From Lachnospiraceae bacterium UBA2864 (GTDB lineage: Bacteria > Bacillota > Clostridia > Lachnospirales > Lachnospiraceae): a DNA stretch of 13,186 nucleotides. The stretch spans positions 1 to 13,186 of the forward strand of contig DEFA01000048.1 of NCBI GenBank assembly GCA_002350525.1. Direction: 5' to 3'. The translations under genes were made by a program, and so were the position numbers. Each line of letters begins with the position of its first letter. The stretch's first letter is position 1. Below, piece after piece: positions 5,963 to 12,958 of the stretch. The notes beneath the pieces were generated by a model. That model was given only the letters and a program-made list of their open reading frames with translations, was not told where the DNA came from and searched no databases.

Positions 5963-8161
5963 TTAATATTCAAAGAACGATATGTTTCCGTCTTCATCTA
6001 TAATAAAGTCAGCCACATCCGTAATGTAATAATCTCCGTAAATATCATCTATACAGAAAGCATAATAGTAATCTCCCGCAGGCATAATATCATAACTAAT
6101 CTCAAGCTTTCCTGCAACAGTATATTCTTCTCCCTGATACATGGATTCATCATCATCTTCTTCCAATGAGTAAGCATAATATATAGGAGCAACAGTATCA
6201 CCGTTACTCAGTTTTATGATTTCACGGGAAGCGGCACCATATTCGCTTATACCGTTCCAGATACCTTCAACTTCAACATGAGCATCCGAGTAATACTGCT
6301 TTATTCTGAGATTAGTCTCTTCGCCGTTGTACATTACAGGTGAAGTATAGACCACATAATCTTCAGTCTCTTCAACTATATATGTTGCAAGATTCTGTCC
6401 GTCCGGCAGTGACAGCCAATAACCGTCAAAATTATCACTGAACTGTCCTGTGTCCCAGTCACCCAGTATATCAACCGTCTCACCGATTTCCAGGATTTCC
6501 TGTTCATCCTCGGAAAGCTCATATATAAGCGCATATATTCCTGCCGCATTGCTCATGCCTTCTTCATCAAGCGTAAACCCGAAAGAACCGTCGCTTCCGA
6601 TTACGGGTTCTTCCGAAAATGTAATGTACGGACTTTCTCCGGTTTCCTCATAATCATCAAGATAATCCCAATAATCGTCATCCTGTGCCGCATCCCACCA
6701 GTTCCAGTCTTCGGAATCTTCAAACCACTGGTCGTCTTCATATTCCTCAAATTCATATCCTGTTGCAGCAGTTTTATTCAGCCTGTCTATAAATGAAAGA
6801 TAGTATGGGCTGACTGACATTTTACTGAAGAGTGAAAGCTCATTTGATCCCTGTATTTCAAGCGGATAATAGATGGATAATCCTTCTGCCTCCGGATGCG
6901 TCGATCCGCTGATCTTATATACAACCGCATCTTCCAGAGCTTTTTTGGCTTCCCGGGCACCGTCCGCATATTTGGAACATGCCTCAATAATTCCTCCCAT
7001 ATCCACCATATTGGTATATCCCTCGGTTTTATTATTTCCACCGAAATTGTCCGCCGATTCTATACCCCTTACCATCTCGGCTATGATTTCCTGATCTTCT
7101 CCCTTTTCATACATGTCTTTCGCAAAGTTATTAAAACCGATCAGAATACTATCTATCTTTGAAAGATCTATCACGGCAAACGTTGCAAGATCTTCATCAT
7201 CAACACTCTCACATGCTTTATAAAAACTGTCGCAGACTTCTTTACCGAGGCTTACCGTATCCGCATCAGGATTCTTTGCAAGATAGTTACCTATCGATGT
7301 ATAATCCCAACCGCTTCCGGGTTCCATTTCCTGCGAACAGAACATATAATCCGCATATGTTGCCAGCACGTTCGCGGTCTCGATGGTTCCCATAAGGCAG
7401 GCATCGAAGCCTATAAAATCAAATTTACGTCCCATAGAGTTTGCGGAACATTTCATAAGCGCTGCATCTATCTCCATCAGGGTAAGCGAATCCTGATCAT
7501 ACTTCTCATCAAAGCAGACTCCTGTTATACTTCCTCCGCCATGATTCCACAGAATCAGTCCCATATGCTCCGAGTTATATTCCTTTGTTCCCCACTCAAG
7601 GAAATCCGCAAGTGTTTCGGCTTTTCCCATATTATCCGAAGCAGTTTCTTTAACCATACTGATCTCACCGTTCTGAATGATAAAACGCTGGATCTTTTCA
7701 TCACTTATATTCGTATCACTCCATTCATCCGTACCACCCGTCTCAACTATAAAACGCACATTATCACTGTGGGTTGCGGAAGCCATTTCATCCATATCAT
7801 CCACAGCCATTCCGCTGTCGGTTTCAAGATCCGTACCGCAAAGATAGATGAAAATCGTCCATATTCCGTCGTCAGATCTCCTGCTCTTCTCCACATTCAG
7901 TCTTGAAACAGTCAATGCTCCCGTGGAATTATCTACGGACATACTGACACCGTTTATGGAATCAACGTCTCCCTCGGGGATTACATCTGACTCATAATAG
8001 TAATCCTCATCACCGAAAAGATCATAATCATCTTTCTTATCATAGGTTTCTTCGGTTTCGTAATCGTATTCTTCATCTTCGTCATACTCATCCGAACATG
8101 CTGCCATACTGAAAATAAATATTATAGATAGCGATATGGCCAGTATCTTTTTAAATTTCAT
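5963..8161 (-). CDS. Clostripain-family (C11) cysteine peptidase, lipoprotein
   Basis: C11 peptidases cut proteins, typically after Arg or Lys, with a His-Cys dyad. The 732-residue product opens with a lipoprotein signal (SMAAC, Cys22), so it should be surface-anchored. A very acidic Asp/Glu/Tyr segment covers about residues 23-60. The catalytic domain follows: IFIYLCGTDLE at 103-113, LWNHGGG at 204-210 with His207, and GFDACLMG at 251-258 with Cys254. Residues about 470-509 are a dense stretch of Asp, Glu, Trp and Tyr, perhaps a linker or metal- or wall-contact region. The remaining ~220 residues look like beta-rich domains I cannot name. The ATG at 8161 has GAGGA about 10 bases upstream. 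A frame extending to 8200 would run through the hairpin at 8186-8213 and is rejected. It is followed after 19 bases by dihydrofolate reductase. Confidence 0.9.
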   Translation of the reverse strand: MKFKKILAISLSIIFIFSMAACSDEYDEDEEYDYETEETYDKKDDYDLFGDEDYYYESDVIPEGDVDSINGVSMSVDNSTGALTVSRLNVEKSRRSDDGIWTIFIYLCGTDLETDSGMAVDDMDEMASATHSDNVRFIVETGGTDEWSDTNISDEKIQRFIIQNGEISMVKETASDNMGKAETLADFLEWGTKEYNSEHMGLILWNHGGGSITGVCFDEKYDQDSLTLMEIDAALMKCSANSMGRKFDFIGFDACLMGTIETANVLATYADYMFCSQEMEPGSGWDYTSIGNYLAKNPDADTVSLGKEVCDSFYKACESVDDEDLATFAVIDLSKIDSILIGFNNFAKDMYEKGEDQEIIAEMVRGIESADNFGGNNKTEGYTNMVDMGGIIEACSKYADGAREAKKALEDAVVYKISGSTHPEAEGLSIYYPLEIQGSNELSLFSKMSVSPYYLSFIDRLNKTAATGYEFEEYEDDQWFEDSEDWNWWDAAQDDDYWDYLDDYEETGESPYITFSEEPVIGSDGSFGFTLDEEGMSNAAGIYALIYELSEDEQEILEIGETVDILGDWDTGQFSDNFDGYWLSLPDGQNLATYIVEETEDYVVYTSPVMYNGEETNLRIKQYYSDAHVEVEGIWNGISEYGAASREIIKLSNGDTVAPIYYAYSLEEDDDESMYQGEEYTVAGKLEISYDIMPAGDYYYAFCIDDIYGDYYITDVADFIIDEDGNISFFEY

Positions 8162-8181
8162 GGATATTTTTCCTCTGTCTA

Positions 8182-8213
8182 TAAAAAAGCAGTGATACAT
8201 CTATCACTGCTTT
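8182..8213 (-). terminator. Perfect hairpin with T-run between the GGDEF and C11 genes
   Basis: On the minus strand AAAGCAGTGATA and TATCACTGCTTT form a perfect 12-bp stem (8186-8213) with a four-base loop, and the T-run continues past the stem to TTTTTT. It begins 27 bases after the GGDEF stop and ends about 15 bases before the C11 ribosome site. It should terminate the GGDEF transcript, but its closeness to the next start would also let it act as an attenuator for C11. Confidence 0.85.
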
Positions 8214-8240
8214 GAATCTATTCCCTGTCTATATAAGTCT

Positions 8241-9575
8241 CTACTCATCCTGAACTATAATTCCGCCAAAATATTCAGGTGCACCGCTACTATCGGATAA
8301 TACAAAGCCTCTGGTATGAAGAGTGACATACGACCCATCCTTACGACGTGCACGATAACGGATTGGCTTAATCTCCGCCATACTGTTTGAAAGAGATTTC
8401 ATACCGAATTCGAAGATACCAAGATCCTCCGGATGAACAATTTCCCTGAACACCTTATCGGCATGATAAATATACTCCGCTCCAAACCCAAAATCATCCA
8501 CCAGCGAAATTGACCAACGTGAAAAATCATAGCGCATATCGTTCAGATAAATATAACCTCCTCCCGTCACTGTGACAAGAGCCCCGAAAAGAGCATCAAG
8601 CAAACGCTTTCTTTCAGCCGGAATAGGAGTATCAATCCTTTCCAGATTTTTGAAGCTTTCGAGTGTTTTTAATGATTTGATAGCCTTTTTGTTTTCATAC
8701 ATAAGATGATCGGCTCGTGCCAAAACATCGGAAAACTTTAAATCATTTTCATCATAAACTGCCATTCCCGATGCAATAACGGGACCCGAACGGGATTTCC
8801 TGTTACTTTCGGATTCATCTCTCAGCTTTTTCATAAGATAATCACGATCATTATAATCTTTACCGATCAATACCGTGACAAATTCATCTCCGCCCACCCT
8901 GAATACGGGGCTGTGGCAAAATGATTCACAGATCAATCGACTTGTTGCCTGAATAGCTTCATCTCCAAATACATGACCTCTGGTATCATTAATAGACTTG
9001 AGGTCATTTATATCAATCATTACAACAGCAAACTCCAAAGCTTTCGGATCCGAATCGATCATCTCTTCAATAGAATTTACATATTCTTTAAAAGCGTGAT
9101 TATTCTTTACGCCGGTTAATTCATCCCGTCTGGCCATAAGTTCGGCCGACAGAAGATTTTTCTTCTGTCTCTCTTTTTCCAGATATTCTTTTTCTATGTT
9201 TTCAAGGCAGCAGACCATATGCTTCTTATCATCGCATAATAAAACTATATGTCGCATATGAATCATCTTTCCATCGTTCAACGCCCTGAAGCTTACTCTC
9301 TGACTGCCTTCTTTCATAAGAGCTTTCAGCATGATCTCTTTTTCATAAGTTTCAGTCATAAGATCTATATCATCAGGATGAATAAACTTATCGACATTCC
9401 GGAGGCAATCCGCAAAGAAATCATCTCCTTCACTTGGAAATTCTGATGCTCCGGTTGCTTCACTATCCGTGAAAACTATATAGTGACTTGTATCCAGATT
9501 GACATAGTAAACACACTCATAATGTTTAGCTAACGAAAAAGCTATTTGATTAAATACTTTCGAATTATTAACCAT
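8241..9575 (-). CDS. PAS-GGDEF-PAS diguanylate cyclase
   Basis: Proteins of this type make cyclic di-GMP from two GTP. The 444 residues read as an N-terminal PAS-like sensor (about 15-125, with FIHPDDIDLM), a helical linker, a GGDEF domain (about 145-300) and a second PAS domain (about 340-444, with IVHPEDLGIF and YRARRKDGSYV). The GGDEF domain has RDELTGVKN at 150-158, the metal-binding MIDINDLKSIND at 186-197, GDE at 204-206, and the exact active-site motif RVGGDEF with GGDEF at 228-232. This suggests a working cyclase. The RxxD inhibitory site expected a few residues before GGDEF is absent (the stretch is FCHSPVFR). No membrane segments are seen, so it is probably cytoplasmic. The ATG has AGGGGA about 7 bases upstream. 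An ATG 4 bases earlier opens only three codons before a stop. Confidence 0.9.
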   Translation of the reverse strand: MVNNSKVFNQIAFSLAKHYECVYYVNLDTSHYIVFTDSEATGASEFPSEGDDFFADCLRNVDKFIHPDDIDLMTETYEKEIMLKALMKEGSQRVSFRALNDGKMIHMRHIVLLCDDKKHMVCCLENIEKEYLEKERQKKNLLSAELMARRDELTGVKNNHAFKEYVNSIEEMIDSDPKALEFAVVMIDINDLKSINDTRGHVFGDEAIQATSRLICESFCHSPVFRVGGDEFVTVLIGKDYNDRDYLMKKLRDESESNRKSRSGPVIASGMAVYDENDLKFSDVLARADHLMYENKKAIKSLKTLESFKNLERIDTPIPAERKRLLDALFGALVTVTGGGYIYLNDMRYDFSRWSISLVDDFGFGAEYIYHADKVFREIVHPEDLGIFEFGMKSLSNSMAEIKPIRYRARRKDGSYVTLHTRGFVLSDSSGAPEYFGGIIVQDE

Positions 9576-9639
9576 TCATCGTCCCCTGTTTTTACAACGA
9601 AAAATTATCAATATCTGATAGTTTTCAATCTACTTTTTT

Positions 9640-9648
9640 ATTCTAACA
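9640..9648 (-). promoter_or_regulatory. Possible extended -10 promoter of the GGDEF gene
   Basis: The minus strand reads TGTTAGAAT, an extended -10 element (TGn plus TAGAAT), about 65 bases upstream of the GGDEF start. The -35 region 17 bases away (TTTTAT) is poor. It lies in the 112-base AT-rich gap after the flavin reductase, which otherwise shows only weak AT hairpins. Confidence 0.35.
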
Positions 9649-9687
9649 CATTTTATGAGATGATAAAATATATTACATTTTCTGTTT

Positions 9688-10200
9688 CTACTTAAGTGCT
9701 GAACCATCCTTAAATGCATTTCCGATCTTCTCACCCACACCGTAATACGCATTTCCGAATGGATCAAAACTGATAGGTTTCAGCTTCTTAATATCTAAAA
9801 CTCCGTCGGTAACTACACTTTCGTCTGCAGATACATTTATGATCTCTCCGATCAGGATGCCATTCTCATAGCTCTTTACATTACACTCCAACGCGAGAGG
9901 AAGTTCATCGATCAGCGGTGCGTCAACAAACTCACTCTTCGTAGCATGAAATCCCGCTTTCTCGAACTTGTCCGGAACCTTTCTCGCCGACTCTATCCCG
10001 ACGTAATCACTTGGAACAACCTGATCTTCCGTAGCTATGCTGACGGTAAATGCTTTTCTGACCTTAAGATTATCCGTGGTCTTATGGTCGGACAGACTGA
10101 TTGTAATCTCTTTAAAATCCGTAGTGATTCCCCATGCCGCATTCATCGCATTAGGTACACCATTCTCATCATATGTTCCGATGATAAGTACCGGCTCCAA
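9688..10200 (-). CDS. Flavin reductase-like FMN-binding protein, 5' end missing
   Basis: The product fits the flavin-reductase-like split-barrel family that binds FMN. Landmarks are VLIIGTYDENGVPNAMNAAW near the N-terminus, then the nucleotide-contact stretch DHKTTDNLKVRKAFTVSIA, SDYVGIESARKVPDKFEKAG, and the closing PISFDPFGNAYYGVGEKIGNAFKDG. Full members begin with about 12-18 more residues, ending in a YP.PV-like stretch before this point. Here only LDYFILEPV precedes, and then a stop. The first possible start is a TTG at 10200 with no ribosome site before it. The frame is the same as that of the SUMF remnant upstream, with one TGA and five codons between. The body of the domain is intact, but translation initiation is doubtful. 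In the complete operon it would be the cytoplasmic flavin enzyme. Confidence 0.8.
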   Translation of the reverse strand: MEPVLIIGTYDENGVPNAMNAAWGITTDFKEITISLSDHKTTDNLKVRKAFTVSIATEDQVVPSDYVGIESARKVPDKFEKAGFHATKSEFVDAPLIDELPLALECNVKSYENGILIGEIINVSADESVVTDGVLDIKKLKPISFDPFGNAYYGVGEKIGNAFKDGSALK

Positions 10201-10215
10201 TATAAAATAATCTAA

Positions 10216-10680
10216 TCATCGGTATATAGAAAAAGTGCCTACAGGTCTTTCAACCTCTACCGTAGTCTGCCTGTATTCTCCGGGACGAGCCTCCAATACC
10301 GAATTATCAAAATAGTTTTCTTCAATCTCATAGGGATAATGGCCATAGAAGTTTGCTTCCGTAGCATCGGGTGACTTTTCCGTATTAAACGGCGTGGTTG
10401 TTCCTGCCCTGCAAGCATACTCCCATTCTGCTTCAGTGGGTAAGCGATATCCATTCGCGCTCATATCCCAAGTCACACCATCGGATGTAACTGTATACGC
10501 CGGTGTGAGACCTGCTTCTATGCTCTTTGCATTAGCGAAGTTTACAGCATCAAGCCAGGAGATATTCTCGACAGGAAGCTTTTCTCCGGTGAAAGTGCTC
10601 GGGTTATTTCCCATGAGGCGTTCATATTCTTCCTGTGTTGTCTCATACGGGTCTATGTAAAATGATGAAACGGTTACTTC
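10216..10680 (-). pseudogene. Formylglycine-generating-enzyme-like (SUMF1/EgtB/PvdO) domain, truncated at both ends
   Basis: The middle of a SUMF (FGE-sulfatase) domain is clear: FYIDPYETTQEEYERLMGNNPS, LPVENISWLDAVNFAN, EGLTPAYTV, and the hallmark NGYRLPTEAEWEYACRAG, then YGHYPYEIEENYF. Intact proteins continue with a GLYDMHGNVWEW-like segment and the catalytic C-terminal region. This frame instead stops after VGTFSIYR, so about 90 or more residues and the active site are missing. Homology starts around QHEVTV at 10680-10690, inside the 3' end of the DUF4405 gene in another frame. The usual N-terminal leader and MGSP-type opening are absent. The first ATG (10614) falls within the domain and lacks a clear ribosome site. 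It reads as a remnant left by deletions on both sides. If any protein is made, it is unlikely to be catalytic. Confidence 0.8.
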
Positions 10681-11432
10681 ATGCTGCCTGATATCATATT
10701 GATCACCAGTCCTAAGATTATTGCACCCATGATGAATACCACAGGCAGTAGCGGATTCTTTTTATCTTCTGCTTTCATCTGAGAATTCCTGCAAAGAATC
10801 GCAACCTCAGTTCCAATAAATGCCCAGAATGAAAGCATGAGGATATTCTCTAAAAACACTAAAGCGCCGGCTTTCTCGTAATCAAGAAACGCAAAGGGTA
10901 CACGGAAGAACAAATAATCCGGCATTCCATTCCTTATGAATAAAAATAGTCCGATACCTGCCACAACACATAATGCTGCAGATATCACCGTCTTCAGTTT
11001 GTCTGTAAGCTTAAGCCTCGCAAACATCACAGGAATATGCATCCCAAGATGCAATCCCATGAGCACAAATGCCCAGTGTGACATGGACAGATGCATCCTT
11101 CTGGCAAAAGAAACCTTTGTCATACCATAGAGGAAAGGCACCGCATGTCCACTCATTGACATACCGCAGAAAGCTGTCAAGACAAAGGATAAAAGAAGAG
11201 TTATGTTCACTACAGTCGTTGCTGTTCTGTATGGATTGTATTTACCTTTGAATAGCGCACCGTACCACTTTCTATTAAGAATCTGATGGATAATAACGAG
11301 CACCGTCATGCCAATTCCGATCCACTCATGCAATGCTTCGCCTGTTACCTGATAAGCCATCAGACATAATAAGAGGACGGTCATACAGACATCCACTATT
11401 CTTTTGATCATCATATTTTGTTTTCCCTGCAT
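10674..11432 (-). CDS. DUF4405 multi-pass membrane protein, cytochrome-b-like
   Basis: This 252-residue protein is strongly hydrophobic, with about six or seven membrane segments (near residues 12-28, 38-52, 73-90, 120-138, 147-166, 188-213 and 227-246). Histidines sit in or beside the segments: His35 (ALHEW), His49 (IIHQ), His114 and His119 (HLSMSHW), and His128 and His132 (LHLGMH). This spacing is typical of DUF4405 and of b-type cytochrome subunits that hold heme between helices. A role carrying electrons across the membrane is inferred. It follows the flavodoxin by 29 bases, with GAGGA 9 bases before the ATG. That pairing suggests it exchanges electrons with the lipid-anchored flavodoxin. 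Its last codons overlap the SUMF-like frame, so its C-terminus may be altered by the same event. Confidence 0.85.
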   Translation of the reverse strand: MQGKQNMMIKRIVDVCMTVLLLCLMAYQVTGEALHEWIGIGMTVLVIIHQILNRKWYGALFKGKYNPYRTATTVVNITLLLSFVLTAFCGMSMSGHAVPFLYGMTKVSFARRMHLSMSHWAFVLMGLHLGMHIPVMFARLKLTDKLKTVISAALCVVAGIGLFLFIRNGMPDYLFFRVPFAFLDYEKAGALVFLENILMLSFWAFIGTEVAILCRNSQMKAEDKKNPLLPVVFIMGAIILGLVINMISGSMK

Positions 11433-11461
11433 GTATCCGTCCTCACTTCCTCACTCTTTCT

Positions 11462-12187
11462 TTACTGCAGTCCATCGATCCAGGACTTGAGCTCATTCTC
11501 CGACACTCCTCCGTCGAATCGCTTGCCGTCAAGCCATGTTCCGCTTCCGGCATTGTCCGCAAGGTTCTGACCGCTTCTGCCTATTCCACTACCTCCTGAC
11601 GTACAAAAAGGTATCAAGGTAATACCGTCGAAGTTGTGGCTCTCCACAAATGTATCCATGATGCGAGGCTCTTCTCCCCACCAGATAGGATACCCGATAT
11701 AGATTGTTGTATATCCGTCCAGCGATACTGCATCACTTCCGATCTCAGGTCTAGCGGATGAATCATTCTGCTCCTTGGTTGAACGGCTGCTTGAATCATT
11801 CCAGTTAAGATCAGCATCCGTGTACTCCTGTGCCGCCTTGATCTCATATGTATCTGCACCTGTGATACCTGCAATCTTTTCCGCTACACCCTTAGTGGTT
11901 CCGGTTGCTGAGAAATATACGACAAGAACACCACCGTTTTCCTCAGCGTTATCTATTGTTTCCGAGGAAGTATTTTCCACAATTTCATCGTTTGTATTTG
12001 AAGCAGCTTCACTTGTCACGACCTGCGGTGCTTCCTCTTCTGTATTGTCTGTAGCTTCCACTTCCTCAGAACTCGCAGCCTGTATAGTCTCAGCTGTATC
12101 ATTTGCCGCCTGACCTTCGTTATTTCCACATGCTGTTAGACCAATAGCTAATAAAACCGCTGCAAGTACCGATATCTTTTTCTTCAT
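11462..12187 (-). CDS. Lipid-anchored flavodoxin
   Basis: Flavodoxins are FMN electron carriers. This 241-residue one has a lipoprotein signal ending in GLTAC (Cys20), then a long Ser/Thr/Glu/Asn linker to about residue 85, and then a complete flavodoxin domain. The FMN phosphate loop is FSATGTTKGVA (92-102). The stretch YIGYPIWWGEEP (163-174) and the TSGGSGIG loop (196-203) match the flavodoxin_4 type. The anchor implies that the domain works outside the membrane, whereas most flavodoxins are cytoplasmic. AGGAGG lies 10 bases before the ATG, just after the stop of the decarboxylase-cupin gene. The next gene encodes the DUF4405 membrane protein, its likely electron partner. Confidence 0.9.
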   Translation of the reverse strand: MKKKISVLAAVLLAIGLTACGNNEGQAANDTAETIQAASSEEVEATDNTEEEAPQVVTSEAASNTNDEIVENTSSETIDNAEENGGVLVVYFSATGTTKGVAEKIAGITGADTYEIKAAQEYTDADLNWNDSSSRSTKEQNDSSARPEIGSDAVSLDGYTTIYIGYPIWWGEEPRIMDTFVESHNFDGITLIPFCTSGGSGIGRSGQNLADNAGSGTWLDGKRFDGGVSENELKSWIDGLQ

Positions 12188-12201
12188 TTTGCGTCAGCCT
12201 C

Positions 12202-12957
12202 CTATTTCAGTTTGCCATAGTCTTCATCAGATACAGCTTCAAGCCATTCATTACTTGTCTCTTCACCGGCAACTTCTATTGCAAGATGTGAGAACCATGA
12301 ATCCGGCGCTGCTCCGTGCCAGTGTTTTACTTCAGCAGGAATGTTTATTACTTTACCTGGAGTCATCTCCACGGCTTCCTTGCCCCATTCCTGATAATAT
12401 CCTCTTCCTCCGATACAGATCAGCATCTGTCCGCCGCCGTTTTTCGCATGGTGGATATGCCAGTTATTTCTGCATCCCGGCTCAAAGGTTACATTGAAAA
12501 TAGAAACCTGCTCTTTTGATACAGGAGCAAGATAGCTCTGTCCTACGAAGAACTCTCCATAAGGATTTTCTTCTCCGATAGGGAAGAAAATGGAATTCTG
12601 ATACTCATCCTTCTCTGTAACAGCCTCTGTCGTTTCATTCCATACTTCCTTAGCCAGACGAAATACCGCCCATCCCTTTGGCCATCCTACATACATGGTG
12701 GCATGAGTTATAATTGCAGCAATCTCTTCCTTTGTAACGCCATGAGCCTTCGCATTCTGAAGATGATAGGTCAGGGAAGAATCTGTGATACCTGAAGCCA
12801 TAAGCGAAACCACTGTAATAATACATTTGGTCTTCACATCAATGGCTTCTTCATTCCATACCTCACCAAATAATACGTCATCATTTAAATGTGCGAACAT
12901 CGGCGCAAACTCACCAAGCTGATCTCTTCCTGCTGTCTGTACGATTTTTTCTGCCAT
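12202..12957 (-). CDS. Carboxymuconolactone decarboxylase-like domain fused to cupin
   Basis: Residues about 10-110 form a carboxymuconolactone decarboxylase (CMD/AhpD-like) helical domain: EVWNEEAIDVKTKCIITV, then HLQNAKAHGVTKEEIAAIITH. Only Cys45 is present, with no CxxC pair, so AhpD-type disulfide peroxidase chemistry is not expected. Residues about 140-232 form a cupin. Motif 1 is PGCRNNWHIHH (His167, His169, with Gln177 where many cupins have Glu) and motif 2 is PGKVINIPAEVKHWHG (His212), giving a likely metal site. No signal peptide is seen, so it is cytoplasmic. The length, 251 residues, suits this known fusion. Its ribosome site GGAGGAG lies inside the last codons of the aldo/keto reductase and the two genes are one base apart, so translation is probably coupled. 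The substrate is unknown; a quinone, enone or oxidised-lipid stress role is possible. Confidence 0.88.
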   Translation of the reverse strand: MAEKIVQTAGRDQLGEFAPMFAHLNDDVLFGEVWNEEAIDVKTKCIITVVSLMASGITDSSLTYHLQNAKAHGVTKEEIAAIITHATMYVGWPKGWAVFRLAKEVWNETTEAVTEKDEYQNSIFFPIGEENPYGEFFVGQSYLAPVSKEQVSIFNVTFEPGCRNNWHIHHAKNGGGQMLICIGGRGYYQEWGKEAVEMTPGKVINIPAEVKHWHGAAPDSWFSHLAIEVAGEETSNEWLEAVSDEDYGKLK

Positions 12958-12958
12958 C

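Noticed and set aside
5944..5997. Longer N-terminus for dihydrofolate reductase
   Set aside because: It would overlap the peptidase stop. The ATG at 5943 has a strong AAGGAG site, and the mature family start is MVGLIVA.
7541..7906. Plus-strand open frame of 121 codons inside the C11 peptidase gene
   Set aside because: Antisense shadow of the conserved catalytic domain; no homology-like motifs and no upstream ribosome site.
9599..9628. AT-rich imperfect hairpin followed by T bases upstream of the GGDEF gene
   Set aside because: The stem has a mismatch and almost no GC, and it lies in that gene's leader, so a terminator call is not supported.
9649..9670. ATTTTAT/ATAAAAT inverted repeat
   Set aside because: Seven AT-only pairs are expected by chance in such AT-rich spacer DNA.
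10210..10225. Selenocysteine or programmed readthrough at the TGA between SUMF and flavin reductase
   Set aside because: I see no SECIS-like hairpin after the TGA, and both domains look truncated, so a deletion join is simpler. The observation itself is kept as a finding.
11775..12113. Plus-strand open frame of 112 codons, rich in Ser, Val and Ala
   Set aside because: It mirrors the low-complexity Ser/Thr/Glu linker of the flavodoxin and is not an independent gene.
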